Shown here one piece after another: positions 17,085 to 27,249 of a DNA stretch of 64,000 bases (the first letter of the stretch is position 1; the number at the start of each line of letters is the position of its first letter). The notes below the pieces were generated by a model. That model did no database searches. It worked only from the letters and a program-made list of their open reading frames with translations, and was not told where the DNA came from. Origin of the DNA: Castellaniella daejeonensis (lineage in GTDB: Bacteria; Pseudomonadota; Gammaproteobacteria; Burkholderiales; Burkholderiaceae_B); contig NZ_BAAAFN010000004.1 in the NCBI RefSeq assembly GCF_039523555.1, positions 62,001 through 126,000 of the forward strand. The letters are read 5' to 3'. The position numbers and the translations under genes were made by a program.

Positions 17085-18205
17085 CCGCCGACCGGATCGA
17101 CCTGATGATCGTGATCCATTCGCTGCGGGGCGGCGGCGCCGAGCGCGTGGCCGTGGACCTGGCCGCCGGCTGGCAGGCGCGCGGTTGCCAGGTGATGATC
17201 GTGACCCAGACGGATGCCAGCCACGACGCCTATCCGCTTCCGGAAGGCGTGCGGCGCCACGCCCTGGGGCTGGCCGGAGACAGCGCGGGTCCCTTGGGCG
17301 CCCTGTGGGGCAACCTGCTGCGGATCCTGGCGCTGCGCCGGCTGGTGCAGCGCCATCGGCCCACCATCGTGCTGGGCATGATGACCCGGGGTTCGGTGCT
17401 GGCGGTGCTGGCCGCCCGGGGGCGCAGCCGCGTGATCGCCACCGAGCATGCACATCCGCCCAGCCTGCCGCTGCCGGCATTCTGGGAACGGCTGCGCCGC
17501 TGGACCTATCCGCGCGCGGACGCGGTCATCGCCCTGACCCGGGGGACGGCGCAATGGCTCGACGAGCACCTGCCCGGCGTGCGCGCCCAGGTCATCCCCA
17601 ATGCCGTGCGCTGGCCACTGGTCGACGGCGAACCCGTGCTGGAGCCGCCGCGCGCGCCCGGGCGCCGCCGGCTGCTGGCCGTGGGCCGCCTGCATCCGGT
17701 CAAGGGATTCGACGGCCTGTTGCGGGCCTTCGCCCAGCTGGCGGCGCCTTTCCCCGACTGGGACCTGACCATCCTGGGCGAAGGCGAGCAGCGCGCCGGG
17801 CTGGAATCCTTGCGCGACGAGCTGGGCCTGGGCGATCGCGTCAGCCTGCCGGGGCGCGTCGGCAACATGGCGGCCTGGTACGCCGCCTCGGACCTGTATG
17901 TGCTCAGTTCCCAGGCCGAAGGACTATCCAACACCCTGATCGAGGCCATGGCCAGCGGGCTGCCGTGCGTGGCCACCGATTGCGACACCGGCCCCCGTGA
18001 GATCATTCGCGAAGGCCTGGACGGCGTGCTGGTCCGGCCGATCGACGATCCGGACGCCCTGGCCGCCAGGCTGGCGGCGCTGATGGCCGATCCCGCCCTG
18101 CGGGCCCGGCTGGCCGGCCGCGCGGTCGACGCGCGCGACCGCTTCAGCACCGCGCGCATCATGGCGCTCTGGGAGCAGGTGTTCCAGGGCCGGAGGGTCG
18201 GCTGA
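17081..18205 (+). CDS. GT4-family glycosyltransferase (first)
   Basis: This 374-residue enzyme has the two-Rossmann GT-B fold and the GT4 family pattern. The N-terminal domain opens IVIHSLRGGGAERVAVDLA (about residues 9-27), the acceptor side. The donor-side C-terminal domain starts at RRRLLAVGRLHPVKGFDG and holds the EX7E nucleotide-sugar motif in SSQAEGLSNTLIEAMASGLP (about 276-295), followed by CVATDCDTGPREII. It most likely adds one sugar to the undecaprenyl-linked glycan on the cytoplasmic face. Donor and linkage cannot be read from the sequence. It overlaps the flippase gene by four bases and is followed one base later by a related transferase. Confidence 0.88.
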   Translation: MTADRIDLMIVIHSLRGGGAERVAVDLAAGWQARGCQVMIVTQTDASHDAYPLPEGVRRHALGLAGDSAGPLGALWGNLLRILALRRLVQRHRPTIVLGMMTRGSVLAVLAARGRSRVIATEHAHPPSLPLPAFWERLRRWTYPRADAVIALTRGTAQWLDEHLPGVRAQVIPNAVRWPLVDGEPVLEPPRAPGRRRLLAVGRLHPVKGFDGLLRAFAQLAAPFPDWDLTILGEGEQRAGLESLRDELGLGDRVSLPGRVGNMAAWYAASDLYVLSSQAEGLSNTLIEAMASGLPCVATDCDTGPREIIREGLDGVLVRPIDDPDALAARLAALMADPALRARLAGRAVDARDRFSTARIMALWEQVFQGRRVG

Positions 18206-18206
18206 C

Positions 18207-19355
18207 ATGCGGCTCCTGTTCCTAGTCAGTTCCATGCATGGGGGCGGGGCCGAGCGCGTGGCCGCCACGCTGGCCAATGCCTGGGCGCGGCGCGGCGACG
18301 AAGTCATCCTGGTGTGCTGCTATTCCGGCCGTGGCCGCTGCGACCAGGCCCTGGACCCGGCCGTGCGCCTGCTGTGGCTGGCCGACCGGGTGCGCGGCCC
18401 GGCCTGGCTGCGCCCCCTGGCCAAGTTCGCCGCCCTGCGGTGCCTGGCGCGGGAATGCAGGCCCGACCGGGTGCTGTCCTTCCTGACCAACGTCAACGTG
18501 ACGGCGCTGCTCGCCCTGCGCGGCCTGGACCTGCCGATCGTCGTCGGCGAACGCACCGATCCGGCCCACAGCGTCAATCTGGAGCCGGCCCTGCGCCGGC
18601 TGCGGCGCCTGACCTATCCCTGGGCTCGCCGCGTCGCCGTGCAGACCCGGCGCAGCGCGCACCACCTGCTGCAGGTTGCGCCGGGTGTGCGACGCATTGC
18701 GGTGATACCCAACCCGCTGCCCGACGGGTTGCCGGCGTGCCGCCAGGCAGAGCCTGCGGGCGAACGCCGCGTGCTGGCGGCGCTGGGGCGGTTCAATCCC
18801 GTCAAGCAGTTCGACCGGCTGATCGAATGCTTCGCAGCGCTCGCCCCGCAGTGCCCGGACTGGGACCTGTGCATCTGGGGCGACGGTCCGCAGCGCGAGG
18901 CCTGCCTGCGGCGCGTCCGGGAACTGGGCCTGGAGTCCCGCATCCTGCTGCCCGGCTTCAGCCGGACGCCCTGGGACGATCTGGCCAGGGCGCATGCCTT
19001 CGTGCTGAATTCGCGCGTCGAGGGATTCCCGAATGCGCTGCTCGAGGCCATGGCCCTGGGCCTGCCTTGCGTGGCCACGGATTGCCCATCGGGGCCATCG
19101 GAATTGACGCTGGGCGGCCGTCTGGCCGATCTGGTGCCCCTGGGCGACGAAGCGGCCCTGGGGCAGGCCTTGTTGCGGGTCATGCGCGCAGGCACCGCCG
19201 AACGCCAGGCCCGGGGCCGGGCCGCCGCCGAATCGGTGCGGGCCCGCTACGGGCTGGACGCCGTCCTGCGGGCCTGGGATGATGCCTGGACGGATGCGGA
19301 CGGGACGATCGGCTTCCAGGACCGGAGCAGCAACGCACCCAGTCCGGCACCCTGA
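18207..19355 (+). CDS. GT4-family glycosyltransferase (second)
   Basis: This 382-residue GT4 transferase is clearly a relative of the preceding gene: both begin with the same GGGAERVAxxLA block (here FLVSSMHGGGAERVAATLAN) and share ERLRR/LRRLRRLTYPWARR-type and WDLxIxGxGxQR sequence. The EX7E motif lies in NSRVEGFPNALLEAMALGLP (about residues 269-288), followed by CVATDCPSGPSEL. A local duplication is therefore likely. It starts one base after the previous stop and is part of the same operon. Sugar specificity is unknown. Confidence 0.87.
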   Translation: MRLLFLVSSMHGGGAERVAATLANAWARRGDEVILVCCYSGRGRCDQALDPAVRLLWLADRVRGPAWLRPLAKFAALRCLARECRPDRVLSFLTNVNVTALLALRGLDLPIVVGERTDPAHSVNLEPALRRLRRLTYPWARRVAVQTRRSAHHLLQVAPGVRRIAVIPNPLPDGLPACRQAEPAGERRVLAALGRFNPVKQFDRLIECFAALAPQCPDWDLCIWGDGPQREACLRRVRELGLESRILLPGFSRTPWDDLARAHAFVLNSRVEGFPNALLEAMALGLPCVATDCPSGPSELTLGGRLADLVPLGDEAALGQALLRVMRAGTAERQARGRAAAESVRARYGLDAVLRAWDDAWTDADGTIGFQDRSSNAPSPAP

Positions 19356-19390
19356 AAAGCCGCGATGGACCTGATGGTCGAGGACATTTC

Positions 19391-21814
19391 ATGAACGGAA
19401 ACGAAGCGGGCCTGCCCGCTGCTCACCAGCCGGCCGGCGGCACGCAGTCGCCGGAAAATCGTGCGCCCCTGCAGGTCGTGCACGTGATTTCGGGGCTGCT
19501 GCACGGCGGCGCCGAAACCGTGCTGTACCGCCTGGTCACGGCGCCCGGCGGCACCGTCCGGCATACGGTGGTGTCCATGCGGGGCGAAGGCGTCATGGGC
19601 GCGCGCCTGCGCGAGGCCGGCATCGAGGTGATCTGCCTGGACATGCAGGGCTGGACGGGGAACGTCCGCGGCCTGTGGCGGCTGTACCGCCTGCTGCGCG
19701 CGCGCCGTCCCGACGTGGTGCAGACCTGGATGTACCACGCTGATCTGATCGCGGGCCTGGTGGCGCGCCTGGCCGGTATCCGCGCCGTGGCCTGGGGCAT
19801 CCGCAATTCGGGCGTCAGCCTGGGCGAAAGCAGCCGTTCTTCCCGCATCGCGGCCTGGGCCTGCGCGCGGGTATCGGCCTGGGTGCCGGGGGTCATCGTG
19901 GCCTGCGCGCGCAAGGCGGCCGAGGTCCACCGGGCCTGGGGATACCGTGCCGACCGTGTCCTGGTGGTGCCCAACGGCTACGACCTGGACGTCTGGCATC
20001 CGGACGCGTCGGGTGCCGCCGAGCTGCGTGCCCGCTGGGGCGTGCCCCAGGGCGCGCCGCTGCTGGGCAGCGTGGCGCGCTGGAACCCCCTGAAGGACCA
20101 CGGCAACCTGATGGCGGCCCTGGCCCTGAGCGTGCGCACCCATCCGGACCTGCGCTGCGTGCTGATCGGGCTGGGCATGTCGCGCGACAATGCCGAGCTG
20201 ATCGCCATGGCGCGGCACTATGGCCTCCTGGACCACCTGATCTTTCTGGGGCGCCGCGACGATGTGCCGGAACTGATGCGGGCGCTGGACATCCACGTGC
20301 TTTCGAGCAAGGCCGAAGGTTTCCCCAACGTGGTCTCCGAGGCCATGGCATCCGGCGTGGCTTGTGTCGTGACCGATGTGGGCGACGCGGCCGATATCGT
20401 GGGCGAGCACGGCTGGGTCGTGCCGCCGGGCGACGCCGTGGCCCTGGCGGGCGCCATCGGGGATGCGGTGACGGCCGTGCGTGACGCCGGCTGGCCGGCG
20501 CGGCGCGACGAGGCCCGGGCGTCCGTCGAGCGGCGCTACAGCCTGGGGGCCATGGTGGCCCGCTACGAAACGGTCTGGCGTCGGCTGGCCGCCGATTTCC
20601 CGACGGCCGGAGCGGGGCGGGGGCGTTTTCCCGCAGACGTGGCGGCATCCCCGGCTCCGGACGAGGCGGCTGCGGCATCGGCCAGTTTGGCGCCTCGCTT
20701 GCTGTTCTTCATCACCAACCCGGCGTTCCTGGTGTCGCACCGGCTGCCGGTCGCGCTGGCTGCCCGGGATGCGGGCTACGAGGTGCACGTCGCTTCCATG
20801 GGCGGCCCGGCAGTGGCGCAGATCGAGTCGCTGGGCCTGACGCATCATGTCCTGCCCCTGTCGCGCACCAGCATGCGGCCCTGGACCGAAGCCCGCAGCC
20901 TGTGGGCGATCTGGCGCCTGTTCCGCCGGGTGCGGCCCGGCCTGGTGCATGCCGTCACCCTCAAGTCCGTGCTTTACGGAGGCATCGCCGCCCGATTGGC
21001 GGGGGTGCCCGCCTACGTCGCGGCGATCTCCGGTCTCGGCTACGTGTTCATCCAGGGCTCCGGGCTGCGCGGCGTGCTGCGGCACCTGGCCCTGGTCCTG
21101 TACCGGTTGGCCCTGGGCCATCCGAACAGCCGGGTGATCTTCCAGAACGACGCCGACCGCGACATGCTGGAACGGGCCGGCGCGGTGCGCCCCGGCCAGG
21201 CGGTGCTGCTGCGGGGATCGGGCGTCGATCTGGACCGGTTCGCGCCCGCGCCCTGGCCGGAAGGGCCCGTGACCGTTGCCATGGCCAGCAGGCTGCTGCA
21301 TGACAAGGGCGTGCGGGAATTCGTCGAGGCGGCGCGGCTGTCCGCGGCACGCGGCGAGGGGCTGCGCTGGCGCCTGGCCGGCAGCCTGGATCCCGAGAAT
21401 CCGGCGTCGGTGACGGCCAGTGAACTGGACGCCTGGCGGGCCGAAGGGGCGATCGAGTACGTGGGCGAATGCGCGGATGTCGCCGGCTTCTACGCGCAGG
21501 CGCACATCGTGACGCTGCCGTCCTATCGCGAAGGCCTGCCCAAGTCCCTGATCGAGGCGGCCGCCTGCGGCCGGCCGGTGGTGACCACGGACGTGCCGGG
21601 CTGCCGGGACGCGATCGAGCCCGGAGTCAGCGGTGTGCTGGTGCCGCCCCGGGATTCGCGCGCGCTGGCCGATGCGGTCGCGTCCCTGGCCGGAGACGAA
21701 AACCGGCGGGCCCGCATGGGCGCCGCGGGACGGGCATTGGCGGAGCGCGACTTCGGCCTGGACCGGATCGTTCGCGCGCATCTGGATGTGTACCGGGACC
21801 TTGCGGGGCGCTGA
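19391..21814 (+). CDS. Fusion of two complete GT4 glycosyltransferases
   Basis: This 807-residue protein carries two full GT-B glycosyltransferases in one chain. The first (about residues 28-400) opens VVHVISGLLHGGAETVLYRL and has its EX7E motif in SSKAEGFPNVVSEAMASGVA. A low-complexity Ala/Pro-rich linker (about 405-435) follows. The second (about 436-807) opens RLLFFITNPAFLVSHRLPVA and has PSYREGLPKSLIEAAACGRP. The second half resembles the enzymes that add the first sugars to a lipid-linked acetamido sugar. No stop or frameshift interrupts the frame. One protein could add two successive sugars. It is the last gene of the glycan cluster, 100 bases before the GntR gene of the next unit. Confidence 0.88.
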   Translation: MNGNEAGLPAAHQPAGGTQSPENRAPLQVVHVISGLLHGGAETVLYRLVTAPGGTVRHTVVSMRGEGVMGARLREAGIEVICLDMQGWTGNVRGLWRLYRLLRARRPDVVQTWMYHADLIAGLVARLAGIRAVAWGIRNSGVSLGESSRSSRIAAWACARVSAWVPGVIVACARKAAEVHRAWGYRADRVLVVPNGYDLDVWHPDASGAAELRARWGVPQGAPLLGSVARWNPLKDHGNLMAALALSVRTHPDLRCVLIGLGMSRDNAELIAMARHYGLLDHLIFLGRRDDVPELMRALDIHVLSSKAEGFPNVVSEAMASGVACVVTDVGDAADIVGEHGWVVPPGDAVALAGAIGDAVTAVRDAGWPARRDEARASVERRYSLGAMVARYETVWRRLAADFPTAGAGRGRFPADVAASPAPDEAAAASASLAPRLLFFITNPAFLVSHRLPVALAARDAGYEVHVASMGGPAVAQIESLGLTHHVLPLSRTSMRPWTEARSLWAIWRLFRRVRPGLVHAVTLKSVLYGGIAARLAGVPAYVAAISGLGYVFIQGSGLRGVLRHLALVLYRLALGHPNSRVIFQNDADRDMLERAGAVRPGQAVLLRGSGVDLDRFAPAPWPEGPVTVAMASRLLHDKGVREFVEAARLSAARGEGLRWRLAGSLDPENPASVTASELDAWRAEGAIEYVGECADVAGFYAQAHIVTLPSYREGLPKSLIEAAACGRPVVTTDVPGCRDAIEPGVSGVLVPPRDSRALADAVASLAGDENRRARMGAAGRALAERDFGLDRIVRAHLDVYRDLAGR

Positions 21815-21914
21815 AAGCAGTAGTTGATATCGGATCAGTGTTTTCCCGATGGGACAGCTCTGGCGGCTATTTGTTCCATTGACGATACATTAGGACATCC
21901 TTAGAGTTTCCTGC

Positions 21915-22712
21915 ATGGGAACCTCTTTGCCACTGCCGAAGTATCACCAGATCTACCTCATCCTGCGCGAACAGCTGCAGGAAGGGCGTTTCGACCAGGA
22001 TGGCGTGCCTGGCGAGCATGCGCTTGCCGATCAGTTCAAGGTGGCCCGCATCACGATCCGCAAGGCGATGGAAATGCTGGTGGCCGATGGTCTGGTGTCG
22101 CGCCGGCCTGGCCTGGGGACCTGGCCAGTGCGCGGCAAGGCCCGGGCCGATGGCATGGCGGCGGCCGGCAAGCCGCAGAAGGCACATCTGACGGGGCTGC
22201 TGGAAAACATCGTCAACATGGGGCGGCGCACCTCGGTGCAGGTGCTCGACAGCGCACTGGTCAGCGCATCGCCCTCCGTGGCCGAGGCGCTGCGCATCGA
22301 CATCGGTGCGCCCGTGTACAAGAGCCTGCGGGTGCGCAGCACCGACGCCGGCCCGCTTTCCTACATCACCACCTATGTGCCGCAGGCTGTGGCCGATTTC
22401 ACCCGCGAGGATCTGGAGCGCGAGCCGATGCTGATGCTGCTGGAGTCCGCCGGCGTGGAGTTCGGCGGTGCGACGCAGACCATTTCCGCACGCCTGGCCG
22501 ATGCGCAGATCGCCCATTACCTGGATGTGTCCCTGGGCTCGGCGCTGTTGTCGGTGACACGGGTCGTTCATGACACGGAGGACCGGCCCGTGCAGCTGCT
22601 GTTGGGTTTGTACCGGCCGGATCGCTATCAGTATCAATTGCAACTGTCACGCGTCGGCAGCATCGACGCCAAGGTCTGGGTCAGCGAAGAGCTAACGGCC
22701 CAATTTCATTGA
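21915..22712 (+). CDS. GntR/HutC-type regulator of the imide-type catabolic cluster
   Basis: This 265-residue regulator has an N-terminal winged helix of the GntR family (about residues 8-75: PKYHQIYLILREQLQEGRF, LADQFKVARITIRKAMEMLV, LVSRRPGLGTWPV) and a C-terminal UTRA ligand-binding domain (about 95-250), the HutC subfamily arrangement. HutC-type proteins are usually repressors released by a pathway intermediate. It is the first gene of a 13-gene unit and lies 18 bases before the transporter substrate-binding gene, so it is the probable local regulator. A weak promoter-like pair (TTGACG 21879-21884, TAGAGT 21902-21907) lies just upstream. Confidence 0.88.
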   Translation: MGTSLPLPKYHQIYLILREQLQEGRFDQDGVPGEHALADQFKVARITIRKAMEMLVADGLVSRRPGLGTWPVRGKARADGMAAAGKPQKAHLTGLLENIVNMGRRTSVQVLDSALVSASPSVAEALRIDIGAPVYKSLRVRSTDAGPLSYITTYVPQAVADFTREDLEREPMLMLLESAGVEFGGATQTISARLADAQIAHYLDVSLGSALLSVTRVVHDTEDRPVQLLLGLYRPDRYQYQLQLSRVGSIDAKVWVSEELTAQFH

Positions 22713-22730
22713 CTCCTTCGGAGGCTTTCC

Positions 22731-23936
22731 ATGAGCTCGCGTCGTACTTTTCTGTGTCAATCCGCCGCCGCGGCGGCGATGCTGTCCTCTCCCTGGATCG
22801 TTCGCGCCCAATCCGCCGCGCCGGTGAAAGTCGGGGTGCTTCATCCGGTGACGGGAGCGCTGGCCTATTCCGGGCAGCAATGCCGGCTGGGTGCGCTGCT
22901 GGCCATCGATGACGTCAATCAGGCTGGAGGCATCAAGTCCCTGGGCGGCGCTCCCCTGGCGGCCATTCTGGGCGATGCGCAGTCCCGACCGGAGGCCGGT
23001 TCGGCCGAAGTGGAAAAAATGAACCAGGAAGGCGTGTCGGCCATTGTGGGTGCGTATGCATCGGCGATCTGCCTGGCCACGACGCAGACCGCCGCCAAGT
23101 ACGGCCTGCCTCACGTCGTGGATGTGGGCGTGGCCGACCAGATCGTCGAACGCGGTCTGACGAATACGTTCCGTTTCGGTCCCGGCTACCGCATATGCAG
23201 TGAACGCGCGATCACCGACCTGGCCGCCCTGAACAATGCCGCGGGCAAGCCGGCCAAGACCGTGATGATCGTCCATGAGGATTCGCTTTTTGGCACCGGC
23301 ACGGCGGCCCTCCTGTCCAAATCGTTGCCGCAGCATGGATTCGAGGTGGTGGACGTGCTCAAGCATCCGAATCCCACCAGGGACTTCAACAATATCGTGC
23401 TGCGCATGAAATCGGCGAACCCCGATATCGTGATTCCGGCCAACTATTACAACGAATACGCCCTGCTGCTGCGGGCCATGAGGCAGCAGAAGGTCCAGCC
23501 CAAGGCGATCTATTCGGTGCTGGGAGGCGCCGCCTCCAGCTACAAGTTCGTGAAGGAGTTCCCGGACATCGCCAACGGCATCATCGATTGCAACCACTGG
23601 TTCAATCCCAAGGATGCGCGCGTGGCACCGCTCAAGGCCCGGGTGGAAGGGAAGGGGGCCTACTTCAGTTACGAGGTCTTCATGACCTATACCTCGGTGC
23701 TGCTGCTGGCCGATGCCCTGGAGCGGGCCAAGTCCGCCGATCGCGCCGCGATCATCGAGGCGCTGGCTTCGAGCACGTTCAATGAACATTTCATGCCCTA
23801 TGGCCCCACCCATTTCGTCAATGGGCAGAATACCGGCGCCCAGCCCCTGATGACGCAGGTGCTCGACAACGACATCAAGGTGATTTTCCCCGCGGACTAC
23901 CGCCAGACCGACGCCGTCTTTCCCCTGATGACCTGA
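22731..23936 (+). CDS. Liv-type ABC transporter substrate-binding protein
   Basis: This 401-residue periplasmic protein belongs to the type I branched-chain amino acid/amide binding family (Peripla_BP_6). The signal region has a twin-Arg-like SRRTFLCQSAAAAAML followed by SPWIVRAQSA, suggesting Tat or Sec export with cleavage near residue 28. The mature part opens PVKVGVLHPVTGALAYSGQQ, the standard start of this fold, and later has GTGTAALLSKSLPQHGFEVV. Members bind amino acids, amides, aromatic acids or urea; the ligand here is unknown but is presumably the compound degraded by the downstream enzymes. It begins the importer operon. Confidence 0.9.
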   Translation: MSSRRTFLCQSAAAAAMLSSPWIVRAQSAAPVKVGVLHPVTGALAYSGQQCRLGALLAIDDVNQAGGIKSLGGAPLAAILGDAQSRPEAGSAEVEKMNQEGVSAIVGAYASAICLATTQTAAKYGLPHVVDVGVADQIVERGLTNTFRFGPGYRICSERAITDLAALNNAAGKPAKTVMIVHEDSLFGTGTAALLSKSLPQHGFEVVDVLKHPNPTRDFNNIVLRMKSANPDIVIPANYYNEYALLLRAMRQQKVQPKAIYSVLGGAASSYKFVKEFPDIANGIIDCNHWFNPKDARVAPLKARVEGKGAYFSYEVFMTYTSVLLLADALERAKSADRAAIIEALASSTFNEHFMPYGPTHFVNGQNTGAQPLMTQVLDNDIKVIFPADYRQTDAVFPLMT

Positions 23937-23944
23937 ACGACAGC

Positions 23945-24817
23945 ATGCTGGATTCCACCATCCTCTTCTCCTCGGTGCTCAACGGGCTCACGACCGGCGC
24001 CGTCTATGCCCTGATCGCTCTGGGCCTGACCCTGATCTACGGCGTGCTGCACATCATCAATTTCGCCCATGGAGCGGCGCTGATGGTGGCTCTGTACGCC
24101 GTGTATCTGCTCAAGGATCGCCTGGGCATCGATCCCTACGCGGCCCTGCCGCTGGTGGTGGCCGGGATGTTCGCGCTGGGCTATGGGCTGCAGTGGCTCG
24201 TCATCAATCGGGCCGGCAATGGCAAGGACGAGAACATCCTGCTGGTGACACTCGGCCTGGCCATTGTCCTGGAGAACCTGGCCCTGGTCTGGTTCAAGTC
24301 CGATACGCGCACCATCGACACGTCCTATGCCCTGTCGACGGTGGCGATCGGCCCGGCCATGATCGCGCTGCCCAAGGTCATTGCGTTTTGTGGTGCATTG
24401 GCGGTCGCCGCCATTTTGTTCTGGGTCATCCGCAGTACCGACCTGGGCCGTGCGATCCGGGCAGTTGCCCATGAGAAACAGGGCGCGCGGCTGATGGGCA
24501 TCGACGTGGAGAAAGTCTATGCGCTGTCGTTCGGCATCGGCATGGCCTGCCTGGGGGCGGCGGCCTGCTTCCTTCTGCCGGCCTACTACGTGAATCCTCA
24601 GGTGGGCAGTGGCTTTGTGCTGATCGCCTTCACCATCGTGGTGCTGGGCGGCATGGGCAGTTTTGGCGGTGCGCTGGTCGGCGGCCTGCTGATCGGCGTG
24701 GTGGAATCCGTCGGCGGCCTGTTCCTGGGGGACTCGCTGGGGCAGATGGGGATTTTCGCGATCTTCATCGCGGTGTTGCTGTTCCGGCCCCGCGGGCTGT
24801 TCGGGGCAAGGGGCTGA
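23945..24817 (+). CDS. livH: Liv-type ABC transporter permease (LivH-like)
   Basis: This 290-residue inner-membrane permease has about eight helices and the LivH family start STILFSSVLNGLTTGAVYAL with the block LIYGVLHIINFAHGAALMV (about residues 35-53). The later LGGMGSFGGALVGGLLIGVV is the family's cytoplasmic coupling region. It pairs with the next gene, a LivM-like permease, three bases downstream, to form the channel of the importer. Confidence 0.91.
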   Translation: MLDSTILFSSVLNGLTTGAVYALIALGLTLIYGVLHIINFAHGAALMVALYAVYLLKDRLGIDPYAALPLVVAGMFALGYGLQWLVINRAGNGKDENILLVTLGLAIVLENLALVWFKSDTRTIDTSYALSTVAIGPAMIALPKVIAFCGALAVAAILFWVIRSTDLGRAIRAVAHEKQGARLMGIDVEKVYALSFGIGMACLGAAACFLLPAYYVNPQVGSGFVLIAFTIVVLGGMGSFGGALVGGLLIGVVESVGGLFLGDSLGQMGIFAIFIAVLLFRPRGLFGARG

Positions 24818-24820
24818 GCC

Positions 24821-25792
24821 ATGAAAAGGGATCTCTGCGCGATCGCGCTCTTCGCAGCGGCGGTGCTGGCATTGACCGCACTGGCCGATTCGGGCGTGTG
24901 GCTGACTTTCGTGATGATGGCGCTCTATGCCGGGCTCCTGGCGCAAGCCTGGAACATCCTGGGCGGCTATGGCGGTCAGCTGTCTTTCGGGCATGCCCTG
25001 TTCTTCGGCGTGGGCGCCTACACGCAGGCCCTGGGGCAATTGTCGATGGGGCTCAACCCCTGGCTGGTTTTGCCGCTGTCCGTCGCCGCGGGGGCGCTGG
25101 CCGGCCTGGGGATGGGCGGCCTGACGTTCCGCTACGGGCTCAGGGGGTCGTATTTCGCGCTGGTCACGCTGGCCTTCGCCGAAGTATTCCGCATTCTGGC
25201 GGGGTCGGTGGCCTTTACCGGCGGCGGGATGGGGCTCATGGTCCCGCTGCATGAAGGCCTGTCCAACATGCAGTTCGGATCGCGCCGGGGCTATATCTAT
25301 CTGCTGCTGGCGTTCGTCGGGCTTGCGCTGGTGGTCACCGCCTGGCTGCGACATTCCCGTTTCGGCGCCTATCTGCAGGCAGTGCGCGACAACGAGGACG
25401 CCGCCCGCGCCATTGGCGTGAATCCCTTGCGCATCAAACTGGGCGGGATCGCGCTGTCCGCCGCCTTCATGAGCGTCGCCGGCGCGTTCTACGTGCAGGT
25501 GTTCCAGTACATCGATCCGGGCATCGTGTTCGGCCCGGCCATTTCTGTCGAGGCGCTGGTGGGGGCCATCGTGGGCGGCCTGGGAACCTTGTGGGGGCCT
25601 CTGCTGGGTGCGCTGGTTCTGCATGTGCTGGCCGAGCTGACCCGCAACCTGTTCGGGGAGCTCCCGGGCATCAGCATGGTGATCTACGGCGTGGTGCTGG
25701 TCATCATCGTGATGTTCCTGCCGCGCGGCATCAGCGGCGTCGGCCGCTCCCTGGGGCGCCGGTTCGGTTTCAAGGAGCGCATCCGTGTCTGA
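24821..25792 (+). CDS. livM: Liv-type ABC transporter permease (LivM-like)
   Basis: This 323-residue permease has about ten membrane helices. It carries the LivM hallmarks QAWNILGGYGGQLSFGHALF (about residues 42-61), the LRGSYFALVTLAFAEVFRIL segment and the coupling block EALVGAIVGGLGTLWGPLLG near the C-terminus. It forms a heterodimer with LivH. Its last codons overlap the ATPase gene start by eight bases, which indicates coupled translation. Confidence 0.91.
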   Translation: MKRDLCAIALFAAAVLALTALADSGVWLTFVMMALYAGLLAQAWNILGGYGGQLSFGHALFFGVGAYTQALGQLSMGLNPWLVLPLSVAAGALAGLGMGGLTFRYGLRGSYFALVTLAFAEVFRILAGSVAFTGGGMGLMVPLHEGLSNMQFGSRRGYIYLLLAFVGLALVVTAWLRHSRFGAYLQAVRDNEDAARAIGVNPLRIKLGGIALSAAFMSVAGAFYVQVFQYIDPGIVFGPAISVEALVGAIVGGLGTLWGPLLGALVLHVLAELTRNLFGELPGISMVIYGVVLVIIVMFLPRGISGVGRSLGRRFGFKERIRV

Positions 25793-26536
25793 AGCCTTGT
25801 TGCAAGCACGCAATCTGTCGGTTGCCTTCGGGGGCCTGAAGGCGGTGCAGGACGTGAGCCTGGATGTGCCGCAGGGATCCCTCACCGCCCTGGTCGGTCC
25901 CAACGGCGCGGGCAAGACCACATTGTTTGCGTTGCTGTCCGGGTTCCTGAAACCCGATTCCGGCTCCGTGCATTTCCTGGGACGGAACATCACGGGACAT
26001 GCGCCTCATGAGTCCGCCAGGCTGGGTCTGACCCGGACGTTCCAGGTCGTGCAGCCGTTTGGCGCGCAGACGGTGCGCCAGAACATCGCGGTGGGCGCGC
26101 ACTTGCGCCTGGCCGATCGCCGGGAAGCACTGGCGCTGGCGGAATCCGTTGCCGTCCGCGTCAATCTGGGTGCCGTGCTCGACAAGCCCGCGGCGGATCT
26201 GACGGTGGCCGGCCGCAAGCGTCTGGAACTGGCCCGTGCCCTGGCAACCCGGCCGCGCCTGCTGTTGCTTGACGAGGTGCTTGCGGGGCTCAATCCGAGC
26301 GAAATAGAGGAGATGATTCCCGTGGTGAGGAATCTGGTTGATGAGGGCGTCACCGTTCTGATGATCGAGCACGTGATGCGTGCCGTGATGAGCCTGGCCG
26401 AACAGGTCTGGGTCCTTGCGCAGGGGTGTCTGATTGCCTCGGGTCCTCCCTCCGAAGTGACGCGTGATCCAGGGGTGGTCGAGGCCTACCTGGGCCATGG
26501 CGCCGCGGCCCGGCTGGCCGCCCGGGGAGCGCGGGG

Positions 26537-26540
<4 letters not shown>
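25785..26540 (+). CDS. livG: Liv-type ABC transporter ATPase (LivG-like)
   Basis: One of the two ATP-hydrolysing subunits of the importer. The 251-residue protein has Walker A GPNGAGKTT (about residues 38-46), a signature region with TVAGRKRLELARALATRP in place of the canonical LSGGQ, Walker B LLLLDEVLAGLNP, and an H-loop in VLMIEHVMRAVMSLAEQ. LivG proteins often show a degenerate signature of this kind. GTG 25785 opens the frame MSEALLQARNLSVAFGGLKA. It overlaps livM and the following livF gene. Confidence 0.9.
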
Positions 26541-27247
<707 letters not shown>

Positions 27248-27249
27248 CG

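Noticed and set aside
19247..21781. An 844-codon minus-strand frame opposite the double glycosyltransferase.
   Set aside because: Composition and lack of motifs mark it as a shadow of the plus-strand gene with its two clear GT4 domains.
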